DNA of 7,366 bases, from assembly GCA_013214985.1 (NCBI GenBank), contig JABSRY010000111.1:1-7366 (forward strand), given 5' to 3'. Below are positions 1-6,283 of the stretch, in pieces. The position numbers were made by a program, and so were the translations under genes. Under the pieces are notes generated by a model. It worked only from the letters and a program-made list of their open reading frames with translations. It was not told where the DNA came from and searched no databases. Source of the DNA: Hyphomicrobiales bacterium. GTDB lineage: Bacteria > Pseudomonadota > Alphaproteobacteria > Rhizobiales > OSC116. Each line of letters begins with the position of its first letter. The first letter of the stretch is position 1.

Positions 1-557
1 TTGCGAATTAAGCTTAGTGTATCTGCCATTTCTTCGATAATTGAGGGCTGAATGCCTTCGGTTGGTTCATCCAATATTAAAAAATATGGCTCACCCATCA
101 TGGTGCGGGCTAGTGCTAATAATTGTTGTTCACCGCCAGACAATGCGCCGCCATTTCTGTTCATTAGGCGTTTAATACGGGGAAAGTAATCTAATGTTCT
201 TGTTAGAATTTCGGCTTCGCTTTCATCACCATAATTTTGGTAAGAATAGCTTAAATTTTCGGCAACGGTTAGGTTTGGAAAAATACCACGGCCTTGTTGC
301 ACATAACCAATGCCCATTCTTGCCCGCTCATAGGGGGTGGATTTTGTAATATCTGTGCTATTAAAAATCACTTGGCCTTGCTTGGCTGGTAAAAAGCCCA
401 TTAAGGTTTTTAGCAGGGTAGATTTGCCCATGCCATTGTGACCAAGCATGCCGACTATTTGGTTTTCGGTTATTGAAAAATCGACGCCGTGCAAAACGGG
501 TACGCTGCCATAACCGCTATGTAAATTTGTAACTTTTAGTAAGGTTTGATCGCTCAT
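1..557 (-). CDS. urtE: UrtE-like ABC transporter ATPase, partial (C-terminus outside the window)
   Basis: Second ATPase of a HAAT-family importer; it hydrolyses ATP at the cytoplasmic face of the permease pair. My translation from the ATG at 557-555 is open to the window edge and gives 185 residues, about 80% of the usual ~230. Visible motifs are Walker A GHNGMGKST (39-47), a Q-loop region VQQGRGIF (86-93), signature LSGGEQQ (139-145) and Walker B FLILDE (159-164), followed by PTEGIQPSII (165-174). The TEGIQPS stretch is typical of UrtE rather than LivF, which usually reads SEGLAP at this place. The start overlaps the stop of the preceding urtD-like gene by one base (TAATG), so translation is probably coupled; GGAAAG just upstream can serve as ribosome binding site. 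The H-loop and C-terminus lie outside the window. Class is certain; the urea/amide subtype is likely from motif and context, not proven. Confidence 0.9.
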   Translation of the reverse strand, partial: MSDQTLLKVTNLHSGYGSVPVLHGVDFSITENQIVGMLGHNGMGKSTLLKTLMGFLPAKQGQVIFNSTDITKSTPYERARMGIGYVQQGRGIFPNLTVAENLSYSYQNYGDESEAEILTRTLDYFPRIKRLMNRNGGALSGGEQQLLALARTMMGEPYFLILDEPTEGIQPSIIEEMADTLSLIR

Positions 558-1273
558 TATACTTTCCGGCCTAAATAAACGTCTCTAACGCGTTGATCTG
601 CCAAAACTATATCGACATTATCTTCCATTAAAATGGAACCTTGGTAAAAAACGGTAACTTGATCTGCGATGGATTTGATGAACTGCATATCATGTTCGAC
701 AATGATCATGGCGGCATGGCGGTTAATCTCTTTGATGATGTCGATCATAATTTCGACATCGACGCCCGTCATACCTGCTGCGGGTTCATCTAAAATTACC
801 AACCATGGGTCTGCGGCTAAGACAATTGCGAGTTCGACCCGTTGCCTTTGACCATGGGCTAGTTCGCCAACCAAGCGTTTTGCAATGTCGCCAATTTTAA
901 TCCGCTCGATTACCGAATCTACGCGGCGGTTTGCATTTTTAACGTCGTTATAACGCCGCGCGGAAAGCCAGATATTTTCCCATACGCTTAAGCCATCCAT
1001 AACATTGGGTACTTGGGTTTTAATGCCGATACCTAAATGAGAAATTTCGTGCGTGTGCCAATGGGTGGTTTCTTCGCCCTGAATATAGATATTGCCGCTA
1101 CTTGGCTTATGCAAACCTGTTATGCATTTAAAAAAAGTGGATTTACCTGCGCCATTGGGGCCGATGAGGCAACGCAGCTCATTTTCGCGCAATGTAAAAT
1201 CTACATTATCGACAGCAACGACACCGCCAAACTTCATACTTAGATTGTGGGTTTCTAATATAATATTACTCAT
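557..1273 (-). CDS. urtD: UrtD-like ABC transporter ATPase
   Basis: First ATPase of the importer, 238 residues, a full-length LivG/UrtD-family protein acting at the inner face of the membrane. Motifs in order are Walker A GPNGAGKST (38-46), Q-loop glutamine in IKTQVPNV (Q87), a signature loop reading LAHGQRQ (138-144), Walker B WLVILDEP (157-164, D162 and E163), the AGMT stretch (166-169) and the H-loop histidine in VEHDM (H194). The ELRCLIGPNG lead-in, HGQ signature and DEPxAGMT run are typical of UrtD, as opposed to LSGGQ and DEPAAGLN in LivG. The C-terminal VYLGRKV ending is also typical of this family. The ATG at 1273 overlaps the end of the urtC-like gene by 8 bases (ATGAGTAA), with a G-rich GGGGGA a few bases upstream as ribosome binding site. 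It should pair with the UrtE-like subunit as a heterodimer. Confidence 0.93.
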   Translation of the reverse strand: MSNIILETHNLSMKFGGVVAVDNVDFTLRENELRCLIGPNGAGKSTFFKCITGLHKPSSGNIYIQGEETTHWHTHEISHLGIGIKTQVPNVMDGLSVWENIWLSARRYNDVKNANRRVDSVIERIKIGDIAKRLVGELAHGQRQRVELAIVLAADPWLVILDEPAAGMTGVDVEIMIDIIKEINRHAAMIIVEHDMQFIKSIADQVTVFYQGSILMEDNVDIVLADQRVRDVYLGRKV

Positions 1274-2312
1274 TATGGATCCCCCGTACCGCGCGGCTTA
1301 CTTTTTTTCTTCTTGTATTTGGGCGGCGAGATTTAGTTTTGACGGTAATTTTTACCCAAAGATTTGCAAGTGCAGGTGATAGACCATTGGGCAGGAACAA
1401 TACGAAGAGCACTAATATTGAACCGATTACCAAATTATTATCGACTAAGGATTGTTGGCCTAAATAATATTTAAGCAAGCCAAGGATTACGGCACCTAGG
1501 ATGGGCCCAGATAACGTGCCAACGCCGCCAACAATACACCATATGATGATTTCGGCGCTTTGGCTTAAGCTGAACAGGCCAGGTGTTACAATTTCGGCCC
1601 AACTGGCATATAATGCGCCTGCTAAACCCGCTAAGCCGCCGCCAATACCAAAAAATATGGTTTTATATTTGCGAACATCATAGCCGATTAATTCGATACG
1701 TTGTTCGTTTTGACCGATTGCAATGCAAATGCGGCCGAAGCTGCTTTTTATTAAAAAATATAGGCTAATGAAGCAAATGATAAGTAAAATAAAACAGACA
1801 TAATAAAAATCCAAATCCCAAATATAGACATCTGGCATGCCTGGTACATTGAGGGTATGAAAATTGGGCATACCGTTAAAGCCGCCTAAACGGGCTTTGC
1901 CAATTGCGTATTCGGGGCCTGCTGTGGAGTTTGCAAACCGAAATAAAATTAGCGTGACGACGAGGGTGATTACCCCAAGATAAACATCTGATAACTTACC
2001 GTAAAACATGATGGCGCCTAAAATTAGGGCAAATAGGGCAGGGGTTAAAATTGCCAAAATGAACGGTATGCTGCTTTCGCCAATATTAACCGCAAATACG
2101 GCATAGCTATAGGCGCCTAAGCCAAAAAATGCGGCTTGACCAAAACATAATATGCCGCCAAAACCCCAAATTAAGCCAAGGCTTAGTGCTAATATTGCGT
2201 AAATAATTAGCAACGATAAGGTGGAATATTCGATAAAATTTGGTAATATATACATTGCTAATAATGCGAGGATTACGCCTGAAACTAGGCGTTTTTGACT
2301 GATGGATTGCAT
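1266..2312 (-). CDS. urtC: UrtC-like ABC permease (LivM family)
   Basis: Inner-membrane permease, 348 residues, pairing with the UrtB-like subunit to form the channel. The sequence is hydrophobic throughout, with segments around 10-27, 31-50, 53-77, 82-105, 109-127, 169-188, 217-236, 253-283 and 292-308. LivM/UrtC hallmarks are GLIWGFGGILCFGQAAFFG (46-64), ARLGGFNGMP (140-149) and the cytoplasmic coupling loop FGRICIAIGQNEQR (192-205) with ELIGYDVRKYK after it. ARLGGFNG is what I associate with urea/amide members rather than leucine/valine ones. The C-terminus is a strongly basic tail (about 321-344, including KTKSRR and RRKK), expected to be cytoplasmic. The ATG at 2312 shares one base with the urtB-like stop (TAATG), with AGAGGAAAG upstream as ribosome binding site inside that gene. 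The end overlaps the urtD-like start by 8 bases. Confidence 0.92.
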   Translation of the reverse strand: MQSISQKRLVSGVILALLAMYILPNFIEYSTLSLLIIYAILALSLGLIWGFGGILCFGQAAFFGLGAYSYAVFAVNIGESSIPFILAILTPALFALILGAIMFYGKLSDVYLGVITLVVTLILFRFANSTAGPEYAIGKARLGGFNGMPNFHTLNVPGMPDVYIWDLDFYYVCFILLIICFISLYFLIKSSFGRICIAIGQNEQRIELIGYDVRKYKTIFFGIGGGLAGLAGALYASWAEIVTPGLFSLSQSAEIIIWCIVGGVGTLSGPILGAVILGLLKYYLGQQSLVDNNLVIGSILVLFVLFLPNGLSPALANLWVKITVKTKSRRPNTRRKKVSRAVRGIHNE

Positions 2313-3178
2313 TATAACTTTCCTCTAAAAATAGAGTTTGTAATGCCTTTGGGCAATAAACGGAGCAATATTATTGCGGTGACTAATAGCGCAACTTCGC
2401 CCCATACTGGCGTGGTAATGAATGAGAATATTTGATTAACCGAACCAAATAAAGTGGAGGATGACAGCAAACCTGTAATGATAGAAGGCCCGCCAACAAC
2501 CACAGTGATAAACGCTTTTGCGATATAGGCCGTGCCCCAATTAGGCGTTAAGCCAACCAATGGTGCTAAAATGCCGCCCGCCATACCAGAGAATGCCGAA
2601 CCTATAAAAAAGGTGGTCATATAAATTCTATCTGGGTTGTAGCCAAGAGAGGAAGCTACATTTGGGTCTTGCATCGCACCGCGCGCAATAAGCCCTAATT
2701 TGGTAAATTTAAGCAGATAATAGCCAAGAGATACGATTAGAATGGCAATCATTATAATAAAGAAATTATAGCCATTTATGCGATAATCGCCAATTTGCCA
2801 GCCTGATATTGGCGTGGTTATACCTTCGGTTGTATTACCAAAAATCATAGTAGCTAGGCCGATTAAAACAATACTGATGCCCCAAGTTGCCAGCATTGTA
2901 TCGACTAGGCGACCATATAGGTGTCTTATAATTAGCCGCTCGATTATGACGCCAATGATGCCGACCACTAAAGGCGCTATTATGAGGATAGAAACATATA
3001 TATTGATACCAGATTTTACGGCAATGATGGTGGCATAACCGCCGATCATCATAAATTCGCCATGTGCAAAATTAATAACTTTCATCATTCCAAAAATCAC
3101 CGCTAAACCCGAGCTAATGATGATTAGACTTGCGATTGTATATAAAATTTCGACAATAATTACTGCAGTCAGATCCAT
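2312..3178 (-). CDS. urtB: UrtB-like ABC permease (LivH family)
   Basis: Inner-membrane permease, 288 residues, the usual length of LivH and of the shorter UrtB proteins. Hallmarks are GLAVIFGMMKVINFAHGEF (24-42), an LATWGISIVLI segment (96-106) and the coupling loop GLIARGAMQDPNVASSLGY (162-180) that contacts the ATPases. A FITTPVWGEVALL stretch (253-265) and a closing LLRLLPKGI (271-279) follow. The INFAHGEF motif places it in the family; the ATWG stretch and the conserved C-terminal end fit the urea/short-chain-amide branch. Some UrtB proteins carry a long N-terminal extension, which is absent here. The start is the ATG at 3178, supported by AAGAGGA at 3183-3189, a good Shine-Dalgarno site. 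It is separated from the binding-protein gene by 82 bases holding a hairpin, and its stop is fused to the urtC-like start (TAATG). Confidence 0.92.
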   Translation of the reverse strand: MDLTAVIIVEILYTIASLIIISSGLAVIFGMMKVINFAHGEFMMIGGYATIIAVKSGINIYVSILIIAPLVVGIIGVIIERLIIRHLYGRLVDTMLATWGISIVLIGLATMIFGNTTEGITTPISGWQIGDYRINGYNFFIIMIAILIVSLGYYLLKFTKLGLIARGAMQDPNVASSLGYNPDRIYMTTFFIGSAFSGMAGGILAPLVGLTPNWGTAYIAKAFITVVVGGPSIITGLLSSSTLFGSVNQIFSFITTPVWGEVALLVTAIILLRLLPKGITNSIFRGKL

Positions 3179-3208
3179 AAGATCCTCTTATTTATGTTGA
3201 ATTAAGAA

Positions 3209-3242
3209 GGCGGCTATTCTGGAAGGGGAGCGAATAGCCGCC
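3209..3242 (-). promoter_or_regulatory. Intercistronic RNA hairpin between binding-protein and permease genes
   Basis: A perfect 11-base inverted repeat: GGCGGCTATTC (3242-3232 read on the minus strand) pairs with GAATAGCCGCC (3219-3209) across a 12-base loop. The stem is GC-rich at its base. The bases that follow in the transcript (TTCTTAATTCAAC) are not a proper U-run, so a complete intrinsic terminator is unlikely. Comparable structures between binding-protein and permease genes are known to protect the upstream mRNA 3' end from exonucleases or to attenuate transcription, giving an excess of binding protein (known example: the malE-malF intergenic region). The structure is seen directly; the role is inferred. 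Confidence 0.7.
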
Positions 3243-3260
3243 GTTGACACCGATAGGAAA

Positions 3261-4484
3261 TTATATTTTTATTTCATATTGCTGATTATCATTTGGATTT
3301 TTAATCAAATCGCAAACAGCTTGGGTATCAAGTGGTTGTTGTTGAGGGAAACTTTCTAGAATTTCCATCTTCTTATTTCTAAACTCGCATAGATGTACAT
3401 CTAAAATTGAATGATGTGTTTTTGCATCGACAGTCATTTGACCTGAAGGTGTATCGATACTTAAACCCGCTTCTAAAACGACTGTAATATCGGCACCTTT
3501 AACGCTATCGGCTTGGCGTACAGCTTTTGCCCATGTCAAAATGCCTTCATAATGAGATACGGCAGTAGAATGTAGATCATCTATGCTGCCATATTTAGCT
3601 TTATAATCTGCAAGCAGCTTTTGGTTAAGTGCATTGGGCAATTCTTGACTATAATTATAGGCAACTAATACGCCCTCTGTTTCTTCTTTTGCTAGGATAT
3701 TTTGCTCATTACCCACACCCAGAGTAGTTGAAGCCATTGGGATTTTTTGGTTCATGCCCGATGCTGCCCATTGACGGTAGAATGAAATATGCGCGCCGCC
3801 GACTAAAACGGATAAAATCATATCTGGTTTAGCGGTTTGTATTTTAGCAATTGTCGAGCCAAAATCGGCTACATCTAGTGGGAAGAAATCTGTTTGAACG
3901 ATTTCGGCACCGACTTCTTCGGCATATTTTTTAATCCAATTGGCGGTAATTTGACCATAATTATAATCGGCCGCTAACACATAGATTTTTTTACCGAATT
4001 TTTTTACAGCAGCGGGAACCAGTGTTTTAACCTGTTGCGCTGGCGTAATGCCGTTGATGAAGATATTACGATCGCAAACGCCGCCTTCATATAATACGTT
4101 GTAGAAATAAGGTATGTTGCGTTTTCTGAATGTTTGTCTAACCGCCTCGCGCGATGCCGATAAAATACCGCCATGCATTACATCTACATTATCTGTACGC
4201 GCTAGTTTTTTACCAAATTGGGTGTATAGCGCCATGTTGGACTGTGTATCATATAGAATATATTCGATTTGTTTGCCCAATAAACCACCTGATGCATTAA
4301 TTTGCTCTACAGCCAAGCGCGCCGTTTTATCCATAGGTTTGCCATAGGCATCAAAAATACCTGATGTATCGAGCAGGGAGCCTAACTTAATAGTATCACC
4401 ACTCGCAAAAGTAGGCTTGGAGATGAAACTCGCTGCGACAAGTGCCGTTGCGCCTTTTAATAATTTTCTTCTATTCATTTGCAT
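3261..4484 (-). CDS. urtA: UrtA/FmdD-like periplasmic substrate-binding protein with Tat-type signal
   Basis: Receptor of the importer, 407 residues, delivering ligand to the UrtB/UrtC-like channel from the periplasm. The N-terminus MQMNRRKLLKG has a twin-arginine motif (N-R-R-K-L-L-K, 4-10), a hydrophobic stretch (about 12-22) and a likely cleavage after TFA (residue 27). The mature part starts with DTIKLGSLLDTSG, the usual opening of type I periplasmic binding proteins. The family-specific middle is NIPYFYNVLYEGG (123-135), then FINGITPAQQ (142-151) and the ADYNYGQ segment (172-178), matching the YEG, PNQQ and GSDYxYPR regions of UrtA/AmiC. Near the end, DTPSGQM (344-350) and HHS (357-359) fit the P-x-G and N/H-H pattern of urea and amide binders. 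The ligand could be urea, formamide, acetamide or a related compound; the sequence does not decide. The flotillin gene ends 43 bases upstream and no terminator lies between them. Confidence 0.87.
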   Translation of the reverse strand: MQMNRRKLLKGATALVAASFISKPTFASGDTIKLGSLLDTSGIFDAYGKPMDKTARLAVEQINASGGLLGKQIEYILYDTQSNMALYTQFGKKLARTDNVDVMHGGILSASREAVRQTFRKRNIPYFYNVLYEGGVCDRNIFINGITPAQQVKTLVPAAVKKFGKKIYVLAADYNYGQITANWIKKYAEEVGAEIVQTDFFPLDVADFGSTIAKIQTAKPDMILSVLVGGAHISFYRQWAASGMNQKIPMASTTLGVGNEQNILAKEETEGVLVAYNYSQELPNALNQKLLADYKAKYGSIDDLHSTAVSHYEGILTWAKAVRQADSVKGADITVVLEAGLSIDTPSGQMTVDAKTHHSILDVHLCEFRNKKMEILESFPQQQPLDTQAVCDLIKNPNDNQQYEIKI

Positions 4485-4490
4485 TTTATT

Positions 4491-4497
4491 CCCTCTT
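4491..4497 (-). promoter_or_regulatory. Ribosome binding site choosing the first Met of the binding protein
   Basis: AAGAGGG on the minus strand lies 6 bases before the ATG at 4484 and 12 bases before the second in-frame ATG at 4478. The spacing favours the first start (MQMNRRK) over the second (MNRRK). Either choice keeps the twin-arginine signal intact. Confidence 0.65.
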
Positions 4498-4527
4498 CAT
4501 TGTGTTTTGGTTGAAACAGTCTTTTTA

Positions 4528-6114
4528 TTATTTTTGGGTCGATTTTGACCGAGATGCAGAATCGCTTAAGCGAGTTGCCGTTTGTGGATCTAAATCGAGG
4601 CCGATTTCGGCTCCGATTTTTTTCATCATTGGTAAGCTTACTGACATGCCCAAGATGGAATTTAATGCTTGGTCAAAAGCGGAACCTTGATTTTGGTCGT
4701 TTGAACCCGAACCTATGCCAAGACCAGAGATTTGATTGATTTTGATAGATTCAATTTTCTCTACTGGTTTCATCATTTGACGTGCCATTTCGGGCATGAT
4801 CTCTAGTTTATATTTGGTAATTTTTTGCTCGATCGTTGCGTCTGATTGGGTGTTTTCTGACGCGATGATGGCTGCTTTGCCTTCTGCTTCGGCCAGTAGT
4901 TTTACTTTGATGCTATTGGCGTTTAATGCATCTAGTTTTGACTGCATTTCTGCTTTTTTTATCATCTCTTGTGTATGAGATTCTGTTTGTTTGGCGCTAA
5001 CCTCTTGAGCTTGTTCTGCTTGTAGCAGGGCTATAGTTTTCTCTCTATTCTCTTTTGCAATGTCTTTTTTTGTTTGGCCATCTTCATCGGATAATAAACG
5101 ATCTATTTCTATTTTCTGAAGTGTAATTTGGGCTTCTATTTCACTTTTCTTAAATGCTATCAGTTTGATTTTGTTATCAGCTTTGCCTTGTTCGATTGAC
5201 AAAATTGCGGCTAGTTCTTGTTTTCTAATATCTTCATCATTAATGATTTTGATCAATTCTATTTTATGTTCTTCTACAATCTTAGACTCTTGTAATAGCC
5301 GTTGATTTTCAAATGCATCCTGCTCTATTTTCGCAGTGGAGGTGGATTCTGCCTTACGAATTGTTTCGGTGTGGGCGATTTGTGCTTGTCTTTGTTCGAA
5401 CTCTATCGACAAGTTTTTATTGGTTAGTTCTAACTGCGTTTGCCGCATCGCAATTTCGGCTGTGGCTTCTATTTCTGACTTAACCTGCTGATTAGTCGAT
5501 ATGATTTTGGACAGCTCTTTGAGCCCAATTGCATTGATTGCGTTATTGGCATCTAAATTGGCCATAACGGTTTGGTCGAAATGGCTAAGATTTACTGAAT
5601 CAAGTATCAGCCCATTTTTTATAAAACTTGGCTCTAGTTGGTTTGTGATATTTTCAATTAATTGTGCTCGTTGGTTTTGCATATCCATTAAATTGATTTG
5701 GGCAGCGGCAGAGTAGGCGGCATGCGCCAATTGGCTAAATAATTCGGTTGTTAAATCGGCTGTTCTGTTTAACAAATTGCCATAAATTTGAGAAGCGACC
5801 AGAATATCTTTTGGTTGGTTATTTACATGGATATAGAATGTAATATCAATATCAATCCGCATACAATCTTTTGTAATGATTGATTTATTGTTTGCTAGGC
5901 TAATGTTTAAGCTATGTCTTTTTAGATTAACTTTTTCTAGGTGGTGTAGAAAAGGTAGAATTAAAATGCCGTTATTAGTGACGATTTTATGGCCACCAAA
6001 GCCTGTACGAATTAAGGCGGTTTGGTTGTTGGGCTTGATAAAAAACCGATTTGACAAAAAAATCAAAATTAAGGCCGCGACAATACCTATCACAGCCAAT
6101 ATAAGCCATTCCAT
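4528..6114 (-). CDS. YqiK-type flotillin (SPFH/Band 7 membrane scaffold protein)
   Basis: A 528-residue flotillin-family protein, close in size and layout to E. coli YqiK (about 550). An N-terminal membrane segment (2-20) is followed by an SPFH domain (about 26-190). Recognisable stretches are QTALIRTGFGGHKIV (31-45), SIITKDCMRIDID (78-90), GLILDSVNLSHFDQT (168-182) and LDANNAINAIGL (187-198). From about 200 to 430 runs a long charged coiled coil rich in E, K, Q and A, including the AEAEGKAA type repeat (408-415). The C-terminus has KPVEKIESIKINQISGLG (449-466), then a glycine/serine linker and the conserved AFDQALNSILG region (479-489). Flotillins oligomerise into membrane microdomain scaffolds; no enzymatic activity is expected. 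A NfeD or YqiJ-type partner is usually next to such genes and none is seen here. Its place between two amide/urea-type binding proteins is unusual. The start is supported by AGAGGTGA directly upstream. Confidence 0.93.
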   Translation of the reverse strand: MEWLILAVIGIVAALILIFLSNRFFIKPNNQTALIRTGFGGHKIVTNNGILILPFLHHLEKVNLKRHSLNISLANNKSIITKDCMRIDIDITFYIHVNNQPKDILVASQIYGNLLNRTADLTTELFSQLAHAAYSAAAQINLMDMQNQRAQLIENITNQLEPSFIKNGLILDSVNLSHFDQTVMANLDANNAINAIGLKELSKIISTNQQVKSEIEATAEIAMRQTQLELTNKNLSIEFEQRQAQIAHTETIRKAESTSTAKIEQDAFENQRLLQESKIVEEHKIELIKIINDEDIRKQELAAILSIEQGKADNKIKLIAFKKSEIEAQITLQKIEIDRLLSDEDGQTKKDIAKENREKTIALLQAEQAQEVSAKQTESHTQEMIKKAEMQSKLDALNANSIKVKLLAEAEGKAAIIASENTQSDATIEQKITKYKLEIMPEMARQMMKPVEKIESIKINQISGLGIGSGSNDQNQGSAFDQALNSILGMSVSLPMMKKIGAEIGLDLDPQTATRLSDSASRSKSTQK

Positions 6115-6117
6115 AAT

Positions 6118-6125
6118 TCACCTCT
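6118..6125 (-). promoter_or_regulatory. Strong ribosome binding site of the flotillin gene
   Basis: AGAGGTGA on the minus strand lies 3 bases before the ATG at 6114. It is nearly complementary to the 16S rRNA 3' end and is the best Shine-Dalgarno sequence in the window. It fixes the flotillin start and suggests efficient, independent translation. Confidence 0.75.
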
Positions 6126-6176
6126 TTTGTAATTATATCGATTTTATTATTGTTTATTGTTCCGATAATTACAGAG

Positions 6177-6205
6177 ATGCTAGCTGAATTTATTTTCCAA
6201 TTCAA
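6177..6205 (-). promoter_or_regulatory. Candidate sigma70-type promoter upstream of the flotillin gene
   Basis: On the minus strand, TTGAAT (6205-6200) and TAGCAT (6182-6177) are separated by 17 bases. Each box matches the consensus at four of six positions. Transcription would start near 6170 and leave a leader of about 55 bases before the flotillin ATG. The -35 box lies inside the second copy, in transcription order, of the 19-base direct repeat. In such A+T-rich sequence boxes of this quality also occur by chance, so this is a candidate only. Confidence 0.3.
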
Positions 6206-6226
6206 GTAATTTATTTTCCAATTCAA
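6187..6226. repeat. Tandem 19-bp direct repeats with 21-bp period in the gap before the flotillin gene
   Basis: The plus-strand sequence aatttattttccaattcaa occurs perfectly at 6187-6205 and again at 6208-6226, with two bases (gt, plus the following t counted in the 21-base period) separating the units. Twenty-one bases is about two turns of the helix, so two bound proteins would sit on the same face of the DNA. The repeat lies in the 169-base noncoding gap (6115-6283) and overlaps the candidate -35 box, which suggests an operator. The rest of the gap is A+T-rich, with no GC-rich hairpin after the upstream gene and therefore no clear terminator. Read in one frame the repeat gives a repeated LNWKIN peptide, but that frame has no good start and overlaps the flotillin gene. 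Confidence 0.85.
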
Positions 6227-6283
6227 ATAAAAATTGAAGATAATACTTTTTTAAAATACCTATGATTTATATAACTGTATGAA

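Noticed and set aside
3209..3242. Hairpin as an operon-ending intrinsic terminator
   Set aside because: The stem is good but the following transcript bases lack a U-run, and the permease gene downstream belongs to the same transporter with its own good ribosome binding site.
557..4484. Annotation as a classical leucine/isoleucine/valine transporter (livKHMGF)
   Set aside because: The ATPase signatures HGQ and AGMT in the D subunit and TEGIQPS in the E subunit, together with the UrtA-type receptor, point to the urea/amide branch of the same superfamily.
6132..6137. Perfect TATAAT on the minus strand
   Set aside because: No acceptable -35 box lies 16-18 bases upstream and there is no extended -10 TG. 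Transcription would start almost inside the flotillin ribosome binding site. The region is A+T-rich, so chance is likely.
669..6187. Plus-strand open frames of 60-103 codons scattered through the window
   Set aside because: All lie antisense to genes with clear family motifs and have no recognisable domain of their own; they are shadows of the minus-strand coding.
5987..6226. Minus-strand 79-codon frame with a repeated LNWKIN peptide, overlapping the flotillin start
   Set aside because: It begins at a TTG with no ribosome binding site, the peptide repeat only reflects the 21-base DNA repeat, and most of it overlaps the well-supported flotillin gene in another frame.
6228..6283. Terminator after the AmiC/UrtA-like gene
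   Set aside because: Only A+T-rich sequence with very short imperfect pairings (for example TTCAA/TTGAA) is present; no stable stem followed by a U-run.
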